NCBI RefSeq assembly: GCF_000020985.1
Contig: NC_011296.1
Coordinates: 1,850,001 to 1,914,000 of the forward strand
Source of the DNA: Thermodesulfovibrio yellowstonii DSM 11347
GTDB lineage: Bacteria; Nitrospirota; Thermodesulfovibrionia; Thermodesulfovibrionales; Thermodesulfovibrionaceae
Length of the DNA: 64,000 nucleotides
Direction of reading: 5' to 3'
The notes beneath the pieces are model-generated. The model was not told the DNA's origin. It made no database searches and worked only from the letters and a program-made list of their open reading frames with translations. Positions 54,398 to 63,128 of the stretch are shown here, piece after piece (positions within the stretch are counted from its first letter, which is position 1; each line of letters begins with the position of its first letter). Position numbers and translations under genes: made by a program.

Positions 54398-55730
54398 TTT
54401 CTTTAGGGTCAAAAACTCTTTTTACAGCTCTCATTAAATCTATATTCTTTTTTGAAAGCTGAAGATCAATATAAGACTTTTTTGTAACTCCAATTCCATG
54501 TTCTCCTGATATAGCTCCTCCAAGAGAAACTATAATCTCAAAAATTTTTTTTACTAAATCAAATCCTTTTTGTCTGTGCTGTTCATCGCCCTTTTTAACA
54601 AGGATATTTACATGTATGTTACCATCTCCAGCATGTCCAAAGGATACTATTGGAATATCTGAGTTTAATGAGAGTTCTTTCAATTTAGTTAATGCTGTTG
54701 AAAGATTATCTATAGGAACAGCTATATCAATGTTTATTTTTTCTTTATCCTTCATTTTTAAAATACATGGTGATATACTTCTTCTTGCCTGCCATAGATT
54801 TTCTCTTGAGTAGTAATCTGTAGCGATCTGAGTTTCACCTTTAAATTTTCTTGCAATATCAACAATCTTTTCTGCCTGTCTTTTTATTGAGGTGAGTTCT
54901 CCATCAAGCTCAACAAGAAGTAAGGCATCACTGTCTAAGGATAATCCCAGGTCTTTATTTTCCTCTATTATTTGAAGACAGGTGTTATCAAGAAACTCAA
55001 GGGTTCTTGGAATTATTCCAGAACCTATAATTTTTGGGATACAATCTCCTGCATTCTCAAGCTCTTTAAAGCTTATAAGAAGAGTGATGACTTCCTCAGG
55101 CTCTGGTAAAACTCTTAAGGTTATTTTTGAGATTATTCCAAGAGTTCCCTCCGAACCAATAAAAAGTTCCTTTAACTCATATCCTACAACTCTTTTAACA
55201 GTCTTACCACCTAAATTCACAATAGAGCCATTTGGAAGAACAACTTCAAGTTCCATGACATAATTTCGTGTAACACCGTATTTTATAGCTCTTGGACCTC
55301 CTGCATTTGTTGCTACATTGCCACCAATTGTGCAGTAATCTAAAGACGCAGGGTCTGGAGGATAGAAAAGGCTCTGAATTAAAAGTTCTTTTTGAAAATC
55401 TCCATTTATCACACCTGGTTGAACAGTAGCTGTGAAATTTTTGGGATTTATCTCAATCACTTCTATCATTCTTTCAAGGCTTATTACTATACTTCTTGAA
55501 TTAATAGGAATAGCTCCACCTGCCATGCCTGTTCCAGCTCCTCTTGGAACTATTTTCAAACCTTTATTTGTAGCCCATTTTACAATTCTTGAAATCTCAT
55601 CGCTATTTTTAGGCCACGCAACCAACTCTGGAATCGCTCCCTGAGCATAGGATGCATCATAGCTGTAACATATAAGGTCTTCTTTTACATCAGATATATC
55701 TACACCATGAATTAAATTTAAATCCTTCAT
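54372..55730 (-). CDS. FAD-linked 2-hydroxyacid dehydrogenase, GlcD/D-LDH type
   Basis: The 452-residue flavoprotein has a PCMH FAD domain (PRGAGTGMAGGAIP, DPASLDYCTIGGNVATNAGG, FIGSEGTLGIIS) and a C-terminal FAD-oxidase domain with GHAGDGNIHVN and GEHGIGVTKK. Relatives oxidise D-lactate or glycolate and pass electrons to Fe-S partners; lactate use is usual in sulfate reducers. No GlcE or GlcF-like Fe-S gene is adjacent. Its ATG overlaps the smc stop by four bases. Confidence 0.88.
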   Translation of the reverse strand: MKDLNLIHGVDISDVKEDLICYSYDASYAQGAIPELVAWPKNSDEISRIVKWATNKGLKIVPRGAGTGMAGGAIPINSRSIVISLERMIEVIEINPKNFTATVQPGVINGDFQKELLIQSLFYPPDPASLDYCTIGGNVATNAGGPRAIKYGVTRNYVMELEVVLPNGSIVNLGGKTVKRVVGYELKELFIGSEGTLGIISKITLRVLPEPEEVITLLISFKELENAGDCIPKIIGSGIIPRTLEFLDNTCLQIIEENKDLGLSLDSDALLLVELDGELTSIKRQAEKIVDIARKFKGETQIATDYYSRENLWQARRSISPCILKMKDKEKINIDIAVPIDNLSTALTKLKELSLNSDIPIVSFGHAGDGNIHVNILVKKGDEQHRQKGFDLVKKIFEIIVSLGGAISGEHGIGVTKKSYIDLQLSKKNIDLMRAVKRVFDPKEIMNPGKIF

Positions 55731-58700
55731 GCATAAACCTCAGCTTCTTTTAGTCCTAATGAGATAACTGTTGAAACACCCTCTTCCTGCATTGTAATAC
55801 CGTATATGTAATCTGCACACTCCATCATGAGCTTGTTATGGGTGATTATAAGAAATTGCGTTTTAGAGCTTAAATCTTTTATTAATTTTCTGAATCTTAA
55901 TATATTGGGGTCATCAAGTGGAGCATCTATTTCATCAAAAATACATATAGGAGATGGACGAATTGAAAGACAAGCAAATACAAAGGCTATTGCTGCAAGC
56001 GTTTTTTCCCCTCCAGAAAGAAGATTGATACTGTTGGATTTTTTACCAGGTGGCTGAACAAAAATGTCTATTTCTGAATCAAGAATATTTATTTCATCAG
56101 TTAAAATTATTTCTGCCTTGCCACCTCCAAAAAGCTCTTGAAACGTGTTATTAAATTTATCTTTAAGTAAATCAAAAGTTTCCTTTAATTTTCTTCTTGT
56201 AAGAGAGTTAATCTTTCTTATCGCTTCTTCAAGCTCTTTTATGGAAGTTTTAATATCTTCCTGTTGATTAAGTAAAAACTCATATCTTTCCCTTACTTCT
56301 TCATATTCTCTCAAAATATCCACATCAACAGGTCCGATATCTCTAAGTTGATTTTTAAGTTGAGTAATTCTTATTTTTAGTTGTTCTATCTCTTGTACAG
56401 TCTCAAATTCTTCCTTGATTATATCTACTCCATAAAGATTATAGATTTCATTCCATATATTTTCAAGCTTAATTTTACCTTCTCCTTCTATTGTTTTTTT
56501 CTCTCCGAGCAATGCTGTGATGCTTTGCAGTTCTTCATTTAGTCTTTGATAGCTTTTTTCAAGTTCAGTAAGGACTGATTTTTCATTTTGAAGTTTTTCT
56601 AAAAGAGATTCCCTTTGTTCTTTTAAGGAATTTATTTCTAAGTTAAGATTTTCCAGATTTTTTATTCTTTCAGCTTTTTCATATTCAATTTGATTTATCC
56701 TTTTTTTATTTTGTTCAATTTCTTCCTCATTTTTCAGTTTTTTAATGGAAATGGTTTTAAGGTGTTCATTCAATCTTTTTATCTCTATTTTTTTACTGTT
56801 TAATTTCTCTTTAAGAGTAGACAATTCAATTTTTTTGTTTGATACAGCTTCTTTGTGAATATCATTTTTATTCAAAATCTCTTTCTGTTCATTTTTAAGC
56901 TCTTCAATTTTTGCCTCTAACTCTTCAATACAAAGTGATAAATTTTGAATTTCTACATAGACTTCTTCTTTTAGTTTAGTGTTTTGATTTATTTCATCCC
57001 GTATTGTTTTTTCTTCATTTTCCATGTATTTTAATCTTTGTTTTGTTTGTTCAATATCCTTAAGAAAAGTTTTATATCTTTCTTCTGTCTGAAAAATTTC
57101 TTTGTTAAGCTGAGTAATATATGCTCTTTTTTCTTCAATCTCTTTTTTTAGTTCTTCCCTTTTAGCTCTTATTCTATTAATTTCCTCCTCAATAGATTTG
57201 ATATCATCTGTTAATTTATTTTTTTCAGCTTTTAAGTCTTCCAACATTCTTTTTTTCTTGAGTAAATCTGTAGGTCTACCCACTTTTATGAATCCATCTG
57301 AAAATATTACTTCTCCTTTAGTTGTTATGAATGAACATTGTGGATAGGCTCTTCTTTTTTCCAATGCTTCTTTTAAGCTATTTACGATGAATAAATTTTC
57401 AAAAATTTCACCACTAATTTCAGAATCTTTTATTTGTAAAAAATCTTTTATTTTTTTTATGCCTGGAAGATTTGGAGATTCTGCTGTAGTTTGGTCATTA
57501 TTCTTCAGAAAGAAAAATTTTTTATGTTGAACTCTTTCAATTTCTTCAATTTTGTCTATAATTGATGCTTTAAGTTTATCATCTAAAAAGATTTCTACCA
57601 ACTCTTCAACTTCAGGACTTACATCTATACATTCAAAAAATAATTTGTGATTACTATTTTCCTCCCAGATTTCAGACGATAGAGCTTCAATTTTTCCGTT
57701 AATAATAGCCTCTATTTTTTTCTTTTCTAACAATATCTGACTTTGGCTTTCAAATAAACCTTCTGCTTCTGAAAGTTGCTGTTTTAGAATATTAATTTTA
57801 TAAATCTCTTCTTGGTAGTCCTCTTTGAGGCTTTTTATTTTTATCTCTCTATTTTTAACTTCTGTTTCCATCTGCCTTATTTTCTGGTATATTTCCTTTT
57901 TCCTGACTTCAATATTACTTATCCTATTTTGAACTTGTTCAAGAGATTTTTTTATTGATTGATAATTATTTCTCTTATTAGCAAGTTCTGTTGTAAGACT
58001 AAAAAGAGTTTTCCTTTCTTTTTCAATAAGTTTTTCAATCTCAACAATCTCTTTTTGAAGAGTCAAAAGGTTTTCTTCTTCACTAATTATTTCTTTTTGA
58101 ATAAGATCAATAAATTCTTCAATTTCTTGAGATTGAATATGACAGTTTTTAAGTTCCTGTTGAGCCTTTTCAATTTCGTCATGTATTGAAGTGTTTTCTT
58201 CATCAAGTTTTTTTATCTGTTCTTTTTTATTTAATTCCTCCTGTGCAAGGAGCGCTAATTCCTTTTCTATTTTTGCCTTTTCAAGTTCTCCTTGTTTTAT
58301 CTGATTATCTCGTTCCTGAATAGTGACTTCAATTTCAGCTATGTATTTTTTTTGATGGTTAATCTTTTCTATAATTTTTCCATTTTCTTCTTTAAGCTTT
58401 GATTGTTTATTTTCAAGATTTTCTATTTCATTTTTTAATTTTTGCAGTTCACCAAGAAGATTTAGAATTTCGGTTTTTGAAACTTTTAGTTCGGCATCTT
58501 TTAGTTCTTCCATTACTTTTCTATATTTATCAGCTTTTTTTGCCTGTCTTTCAAGTAATGAATACTGCTTTTTTAGCTCATTTAATATATCTTCTATTCT
58601 CTGGAGATTTTCTTTTGCTGACTGAAGCTTTGTCTCAGATTCTGTTTTTTTCAGCTTATATAAAGAAATTCCAGCACATTCTTCAAGAAGACTCTTTCTT

Positions 58701-59173
58701 TGAGAAGGTTTGAATAAAATTTCATTTATTTTTATCTGATCAATTATTGAATAAGTTCTAATATCAACTCCTTCAGATATGAAAATTTCTTTAATATCTT
58801 TTAGCCGTGACTGTTTCCCATTGATGCTAAAATAGGATTCTCCTGTTCTATAAAGCCTTCTTTTAACTTCTATCTCTTGTGTTTCTGGATCATTTCCGTT
58901 TGTTGACTCTTTTTTAATATTTAAAAGAAGTGTTACTTCTGCAAGCCCTTTTTCTTTTTTTGAGAAAGTTCCCTGAAATATAACTTCCTCCATTTTTTCT
59001 CCCCTTAAAATACGGGGATTATGCTCACCAAGTACCCATCTGAATGCATCTATAATATTGCTCTTTCCTGCTCCATTGGGACCAACAAAGCAGGTTATTC
59101 CTTCATTAAGTTCTATTTTTGTCCTTTCAGGAAAGGATTTAAATCCGTTTAATTCTATCCACTTAATCCGCAT
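55727..59173 (-). CDS. smc: Chromosome condensation ATPase SMC
   Basis: The 1148-residue protein has Walker A VGPNGAGKSNIIDAF (about 30-44), two long coiled-coil arms rich in Glu and Lys, a hinge at about 490-640, and a C-terminal head with signature LLSGGEKTLAAIAF and Walker B ICIFDEIDAPLDDPN. It works with ScpA and ScpB, not in the window. It is first in a leftward pair with the glcD-like gene and lies opposite dsrA. Confidence 0.96.
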   Translation of the reverse strand: MRIKWIELNGFKSFPERTKIELNEGITCFVGPNGAGKSNIIDAFRWVLGEHNPRILRGEKMEEVIFQGTFSKKEKGLAEVTLLLNIKKESTNGNDPETQEIEVKRRLYRTGESYFSINGKQSRLKDIKEIFISEGVDIRTYSIIDQIKINEILFKPSQRKSLLEECAGISLYKLKKTESETKLQSAKENLQRIEDILNELKKQYSLLERQAKKADKYRKVMEELKDAELKVSKTEILNLLGELQKLKNEIENLENKQSKLKEENGKIIEKINHQKKYIAEIEVTIQERDNQIKQGELEKAKIEKELALLAQEELNKKEQIKKLDEENTSIHDEIEKAQQELKNCHIQSQEIEEFIDLIQKEIISEEENLLTLQKEIVEIEKLIEKERKTLFSLTTELANKRNNYQSIKKSLEQVQNRISNIEVRKKEIYQKIRQMETEVKNREIKIKSLKEDYQEEIYKINILKQQLSEAEGLFESQSQILLEKKKIEAIINGKIEALSSEIWEENSNHKLFFECIDVSPEVEELVEIFLDDKLKASIIDKIEEIERVQHKKFFFLKNNDQTTAESPNLPGIKKIKDFLQIKDSEISGEIFENLFIVNSLKEALEKRRAYPQCSFITTKGEVIFSDGFIKVGRPTDLLKKKRMLEDLKAEKNKLTDDIKSIEEEINRIRAKREELKKEIEEKRAYITQLNKEIFQTEERYKTFLKDIEQTKQRLKYMENEEKTIRDEINQNTKLKEEVYVEIQNLSLCIEELEAKIEELKNEQKEILNKNDIHKEAVSNKKIELSTLKEKLNSKKIEIKRLNEHLKTISIKKLKNEEEIEQNKKRINQIEYEKAERIKNLENLNLEINSLKEQRESLLEKLQNEKSVLTELEKSYQRLNEELQSITALLGEKKTIEGEGKIKLENIWNEIYNLYGVDIIKEEFETVQEIEQLKIRITQLKNQLRDIGPVDVDILREYEEVRERYEFLLNQQEDIKTSIKELEEAIRKINSLTRRKLKETFDLLKDKFNNTFQELFGGGKAEIILTDEINILDSEIDIFVQPPGKKSNSINLLSGGEKTLAAIAFVFACLSIRPSPICIFDEIDAPLDDPNILRFRKLIKDLSSKTQFLIITHNKLMMECADYIYGITMQEEGVSTVISLGLKEAEVYA

Positions 59174-59262
59174 TAAAATATTTTAGCTTATTTTTAATTT
59201 AAAAGCTTTAATGTGAACATAAATTTTTTTTATTTGACCAAATGGGCATAACTATTTTACTG

Positions 59263-59291
59263 TTGATAGACACAAAATTTTATGGTATAAT
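59263..59291 (+). promoter_or_regulatory. Strong promoter of the dsr operon
   Basis: TTGATA (59263-59268) and TATAAT (59286-59291) are spaced by exactly 17 bases, about 30 bases before the dsrA ATG. RBS AGGAGG is at 59311-59316. The near-consensus boxes suit the very high expression expected of DsrAB. Confidence 0.8.
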
Positions 59292-59321
59292 TTCAAAAAA
59301 TTTTAACAGCAGGAGGAAATT

Positions 59322-60530
59322 ATGACGAAGAAGTATGACACACCTTTATTGGATGAGCTTGAAAAGGGTCCATTCCCGAGTTTTGTTACTGAGATTAAAA
59401 AAGCAGCTGCGAAGAATGCAATGGCTGCAGATGAGCTTGGACAGTTAGAAAAAAGTTTTAGAGACAAGGTGACTTACTGGAAACACGGCGGAATCGTTGG
59501 TGTCAGAGGATACGGAGGTGGTGTTATTGGAAGATACTCCCAGTTAGCTGACCAGTTCCCAGGTGTTGCCCACTTCCACACAGTCCGTGTTAACCAGCCT
59601 TCAGGACTTTTTTACAATTCTGAAACCATCAGATTTATCTGCGACCTTTGGGACAAATATGGAAGTGGATTAACAAACTTCCATGGTTCTACAGGTGACA
59701 TGGTTTTATTAGGAACTGTCACAGATAATCTTGAGCCTCTTGCTACCATTCTTAGCCTTAATGGATTTGACCTTGGTGGTTCTGGTTCTGCAATGAGAAC
59801 ACCAAGCTGTTGTCTTGGACCAGCCAGATGTGAGTGGGCAATGATTGATACCCTTGATATTACCTATGATTTAACTCAGGAGTTTCAGGATGAACTCCAC
59901 AGACCACAGTTCCCATATAAGTTTAAAATCAAAACAGTCGGCTGTCCAGTTGACTGTAATGCATCAATAGCCCGTGCAGACCTTTCTATAATTGGAACAT
60001 GGAAAGGACCCATAGCAATTGATCAGGATAAAGTAAAAGACTATGCAAAGAAAGGCATGAACATTCAGGAAGAAATAGTTAATTTCTGTCCTGGTAAATG
60101 TATTACATGGGATGGTAATAACCTCACAATAAATAATAGCGATTGTTTACACTGTATGCATTGTATTACAAAGCTTGCAGGTGCATTAAAGCCAACACCA
60201 CCATTTGGTGCAACACTTCTTATCGGTGCTAAAGCACCATTTGTTATCGGTGCAACCCTTTCTTGGGTAATTGTTCCATTTATGGAAATGAAGCCACCAT
60301 ATCAGGAAATTAAAGACCTTATCAGAAATATGTGGGATTGGTGGAATGAATATGGAAAGAACAGAGAGAGAATTGGTGAGCTTATAATTCGTCGTGGTAT
60401 GAGAGAATTCCTTGAAGTATGTGGACTTGAACCAACACCTGAGATGGTTAGAGAACCAAGAAATGACCCATTCTGGTTCTGGACAGAAGAAGACCTTGAA
60501 AAGAAACCTTGGGAAGAATATTTAAAATAA
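59322..60530 (+). CDS. dsrA: Dissimilatory sulfite reductase alpha subunit
   Basis: The 402-residue subunit of DsrAB reduces sulfite in the cytosol. Sirohaem/[4Fe-4S] ligands are C164-x5-C170 (CCLGPARC) and C208-x3-C212 (VGCPVDC). An inserted ferredoxin domain has CPGKC (C256, C260) and DCLHCMHC (C275, C278, C281). The [13 protein letters not shown] and [13 protein letters not shown] blocks are typical DsrA. It is a reductive-type dsr by context with dsrD. Length is close to known DsrA. Confidence 0.98.
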   Translation: MTKKYDTPLLDELEKGPFPSFVTEIKKAAAKNAMAADELGQLEKSFRDKVTYWKHGGIVGVRGYGGGVIGRYSQLADQFPGVAHFHTVRVNQPSGLFYNSETIRFICDLWDKYGSGLTNFHGSTGDMVLLGTVTDNLEPLATILSLNGFDLGGSGSAMRTPSCCLGPARCEWAMIDTLDITYDLTQEFQDELHRPQFPYKFKIKTVGCPVDCNASIARADLSIIGTWKGPIAIDQDKVKDYAKKGMNIQEEIVNFCPGKCITWDGNNLTINNSDCLHCMHCITKLAGALKPTPPFGATLLIGAKAPFVIGATLSWVIVPFMEMKPPYQEIKDLIRNMWDWWNEYGKNRERIGELIIRRGMREFLEVCGLEPTPEMVREPRNDPFWFWTEEDLEKKPWEEYLK

Positions 60531-60564
60531 ATACTAACTAACAAAATAAAAGGAGGTAAGAATT

Positions 60565-61665
60565 ATGCCTTATGTAATTCCTGATGTAGTAGATGTAAAA
60601 CAAAGGAAAACTGATATAGGACCACCCCATTACAAAAACTTTTTACCACCAGTAATCCAGAAAAACTATGGAGACTGGAAAACACATGAAATATTAAGCC
60701 CAGGATTAATGGTTCATATAGCTAATTCTGGTGATAAAATCTGGACAGTAAGAGTAGCATCTCCAAGACTTTTATCAACAGATACTTTAAGAGATATTGC
60801 AGACATTGCTGAAAAATATTGCGGTGGATATTTCAGATTTACAACAAGAAACAACGTGGAGTTTCTTGTATCTGATGAAAGCAAGGTAAATCCTCTCTTG
60901 GATGAACTTAAGGCAAAGAAATATATGATTGGTGGTATTGGCTCAAGAGTAAGTAATATAGTTCATACACAGGGATGGATTCACTGCCATTCAGCAGCTG
61001 TTGATGCATCAGCTCTTGTCAAGGCTTTAATGGATGAGTTTGCTGATTACTTTACAACAAAAGAGACCCCAAATAAAGTGAGATTTGCTGTTGCCTGCTG
61101 CACAAATATGTGCGGTGCAGTTCATTGCTCTGATATTGCTTTCGTTGGAATTCACAGAAAGCTTCCAAGAATTGACCATGACAACTTCAAAAACCTCTGT
61201 GAGCTTCCAACAACAATGGCTGCATGCCCAACAGCAGCAATTACTCCTGATCCAGCGAAGAAATCCATAAAGATTAATGCAGAAAAATGTATGTACTGCG
61301 GTAACTGTTTCTCAGTTTGTCCTGCACTTCCTATTGCAGACCCTGAAAATGACGGTGTTGCAATAGTTGTTGGTGGAAAAGTTGGCAACTTGAGAAAACC
61401 GCCAATGTTTTCAAAACTTGCTGTTGCTTATTTACCAAATACTCCACCAAGATGGCCAGAAGTTATAAAGGCTACAAGAAAAATTTTTGATGCCTATGTT
61501 GCTGGTGCAAAGAAACATGAGAGAGTAGGTGAATGGATTGAAAGAATTGGCTGGGAAAAATTCTTTGCAGTCACTGGCTTACCATTCACATTCCAGCACA
61601 TTGATGACTGGACATATGCATTCAAGACCTTTAGAACTACAACACAATTTAAGTGGACTAAATAA
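60565..61665 (+). CDS. dsrB: Dissimilatory sulfite reductase beta subunit
   Basis: The 366-residue partner of DsrA shows CCTNMCGAVHCSD (cysteines 179, 183 and 188), a later ACPTAAI segment, and an inserted ferredoxin domain KCMYCGNCFSVCPALP. The QGWIHCHSAAVDASA block is the standard DsrB site. RBS AAAGGAGG precedes the ATG. A hairpin follows the stop before dsrD. DsrC, the substrate partner, is not in the window. Confidence 0.98.
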   Translation: MPYVIPDVVDVKQRKTDIGPPHYKNFLPPVIQKNYGDWKTHEILSPGLMVHIANSGDKIWTVRVASPRLLSTDTLRDIADIAEKYCGGYFRFTTRNNVEFLVSDESKVNPLLDELKAKKYMIGGIGSRVSNIVHTQGWIHCHSAAVDASALVKALMDEFADYFTTKETPNKVRFAVACCTNMCGAVHCSDIAFVGIHRKLPRIDHDNFKNLCELPTTMAACPTAAITPDPAKKSIKINAEKCMYCGNCFSVCPALPIADPENDGVAIVVGGKVGNLRKPPMFSKLAVAYLPNTPPRWPEVIKATRKIFDAYVAGAKKHERVGEWIERIGWEKFFAVTGLPFTFQHIDDWTYAFKTFRTTTQFKWTK

Positions 61666-61668
61666 GTA

Positions 61669-61693
61669 AGAAGGAGGGGGTAACCCTCCTTCT
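61669..61693 (+). terminator. Hairpin between dsrB and dsrD
   Basis: A 10-bp stem (AGAAGGAGGG, 61669-61678, with its complement 61684-61693) with a five-base loop is followed by CAATTTTTATG. It can act as a partial terminator or mRNA-stabilising element that sets dsrD below dsrAB. Confidence 0.75.
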
Positions 61694-61722
61694 CAATTTT
61701 TATGAAAGGAGTGTGATTTTTA

Positions 61723-61947
61723 ATGGAGAAAGAGGAACTCAAAAAGGCAATTTATCAGCTTATTGAGCAGTCAGCCGGCAAGAAGAAATTTAAACAAGCA
61801 GATTTGATAAAGCATTTTAGACAGCAAGGCATTTCAGATGCTGACACCAAGGCAGCAATAAGAGAACTTATTGATGCAGGCGATTTGATTTATACATATT
61901 TTGGTGGAAGTTACATAGAATTAGGAGAAAAACGGAAGGGCGCTTAG
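61723..61947 (+). CDS. dsrD: DsrD, winged-helix activator of DsrAB
   Basis: This 74-residue winged-helix protein (AIYQLIEQSAGKKKFKQADL, then GGSYIELGEKRKG) matches DsrD, which accompanies reductive-type dsrAB and has been shown to stimulate sulfite reduction. Its presence supports a sulfate or sulfite reducer and not a sulfur oxidiser. RBS GAAAGGAG lies upstream. Confidence 0.93.
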   Translation: MEKEELKKAIYQLIEQSAGKKKFKQADLIKHFRQQGISDADTKAAIRELIDAGDLIYTYFGGSYIELGEKRKGA

Positions 61948-61972
61948 TCAACCATTGAATAATTTTTTTTAG

Positions 61973-61998
61973 AGGAGGGATTAATCCCTCCTTTTTTA
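61973..61998 (+). terminator. Terminator of the dsr operon
   Basis: AGGAGGGA (61973-61980) and TCCCTCCT (61985-61992) form a perfect 8-bp stem with loop TTAA, followed by TTTTT. A T-run also precedes it. Confidence 0.88.
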
Positions 61999-62023
61999 TT
62001 TTAAAGCTTTGCTATAATTAACA

Positions 62024-62494
62024 ATGCATTTTTTAAATTCTATCGCATTCAGCATTATTAAAAAACTCATCCAGACTGGTAAAACTCTTTCAACCGCAGA
62101 GTCTTGCACAGGTGGGCTAATAGCCTCTTCAATCACTGATATTCCTGGTGCAAGTAAAGTTTTCCTTGGAGGAATGGTAGTCTATGCAACGGAAATGAAG
62201 CTTAGACTTCTTGGAGTTGCAAAGGAAGTCTTAGATTATGGCGTAATCTCTTCGCAGATGGCTGAGGCAATGGCATTAAAAATAAAGCTTCTTACTGGCT
62301 CCGATTACTCAATTGCTACAACGGGAAATCTTGGTCCTGATGTGATGGAGGGAAAAGCAAAAGGCTTAATTTATATTGCCGTTGCAACGCCTGAAAAAGT
62401 CCATATCAAAGAATTGAATTTACAGGGAGATAGACTATCAAATAAAACAGAGGCAACTGAGGAAGCATTGAAACTTTTTCTTGAACTGTTATAA
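62024..62494 (+). CDS. pncC: Nicotinamide-nucleotide amidohydrolase (CinA C-terminal type)
   Basis: The 156-residue enzyme deamidates NMN to NaMN in NAD salvage. STAESCTGGLIASSITDIPGA at about residues 22-42 and the ATTGNLGPD region are typical. It is the stand-alone C-terminal domain of CinA. TATAAT (62013-62018), preceded by TGC-type extended -10, ends five bases before the ATG, so the transcript should be leaderless. No RBS is present. Confidence 0.9.
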   Translation: MHFLNSIAFSIIKKLIQTGKTLSTAESCTGGLIASSITDIPGASKVFLGGMVVYATEMKLRLLGVAKEVLDYGVISSQMAEAMALKIKLLTGSDYSIATTGNLGPDVMEGKAKGLIYIAVATPEKVHIKELNLQGDRLSNKTEATEEALKLFLELL

Positions 62495-62509
62495 TAAAAA
62501 AGGGGAAAG

Positions 62510-62779
62510 ATGAAACTCACTGAACTGATTACAGAAAAGGAACTTAAAGAAATGGCATTAAATGAATACAGAAGAAGAATAGTTCTTTATAGATTAATAG
62601 ACGAAAAAATGAAAAAAAAATACGGCATGAGCTTTGAAGAGTTTGAGAAGAAAAATATCGTAAAGGAGAAAGGATTTTCTTGGGATGTGGAGAAAGATGC
62701 AATGGAGTGGGAGCATGCCTTAGAATCTTTAAGGACTCTTACCGAAAAGCTCAGAAAAATTGAAAAAATAGATGATTAA
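62510..62779 (+). CDS. Antitoxin-like small protein
   Basis: The 89-residue, highly charged helical protein has KKKYGMSFEEFEKKNIV and then SWDVEKDAMEWEHALESL. This pattern is seen in small proteins encoded before TumE/DUF6516-like partners. It overlaps the next gene by one base (TAATG). The assignment as antitoxin is inferred from size, charge and pairing. Confidence 0.6.
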   Translation: MKLTELITEKELKEMALNEYRRRIVLYRLIDEKMKKKYGMSFEEFEKKNIVKEKGFSWDVEKDAMEWEHALESLRTLTEKLRKIEKIDD

Positions 62780-63108
62780 TGGAAGAATATATAAGTTTAA
62801 TAGACAATCTTGCAGAAAAATACAATTTAAAAATTTTTCATTTAGATTTTTCTAATTTTTCCTTAATTGCAAGAGTAGGGCTTTCATTAGAAATTTTCAT
62901 CCAAATATATATAAACACCCGAAAACAAAAAACAAATCTTGCATTAGTTATCTCTGACAGCAGAGTTTATGGTATAGACAAAGAAGGAGGATTTTATCAC
63001 GAACATCCTTTTGAAAATCCGGAGTTGCATTTGCCCGCAGAACCCATGGAAATAGAAGATTTTATTGTAAAGAGTTTAGAATACTTAGAAAAAATGGGAT
63101 TAATTTAA
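62779..63108 (+). CDS. TumE/DUF6516-like putative toxin
   Basis: The 109-residue alpha/beta protein ends with GFYHEHPFENPELHLPAEPM and EDFIVKSLEYL, a His-rich segment like that of DUF6516/TumE-type proteins predicted as toxins. The beta-rich first part (FSLIARVGLSLEIFIQIYIN) suggests a small sheet. Coupled to the preceding small gene. Activity is not known. Confidence 0.55.
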   Translation: MEEYISLIDNLAEKYNLKIFHLDFSNFSLIARVGLSLEIFIQIYINTRKQKTNLALVISDSRVYGIDKEGGFYHEHPFENPELHLPAEPMEIEDFIVKSLEYLEKMGLI

Positions 63109-63128
63109 GATTTTTCTGGAGGTTTTGA

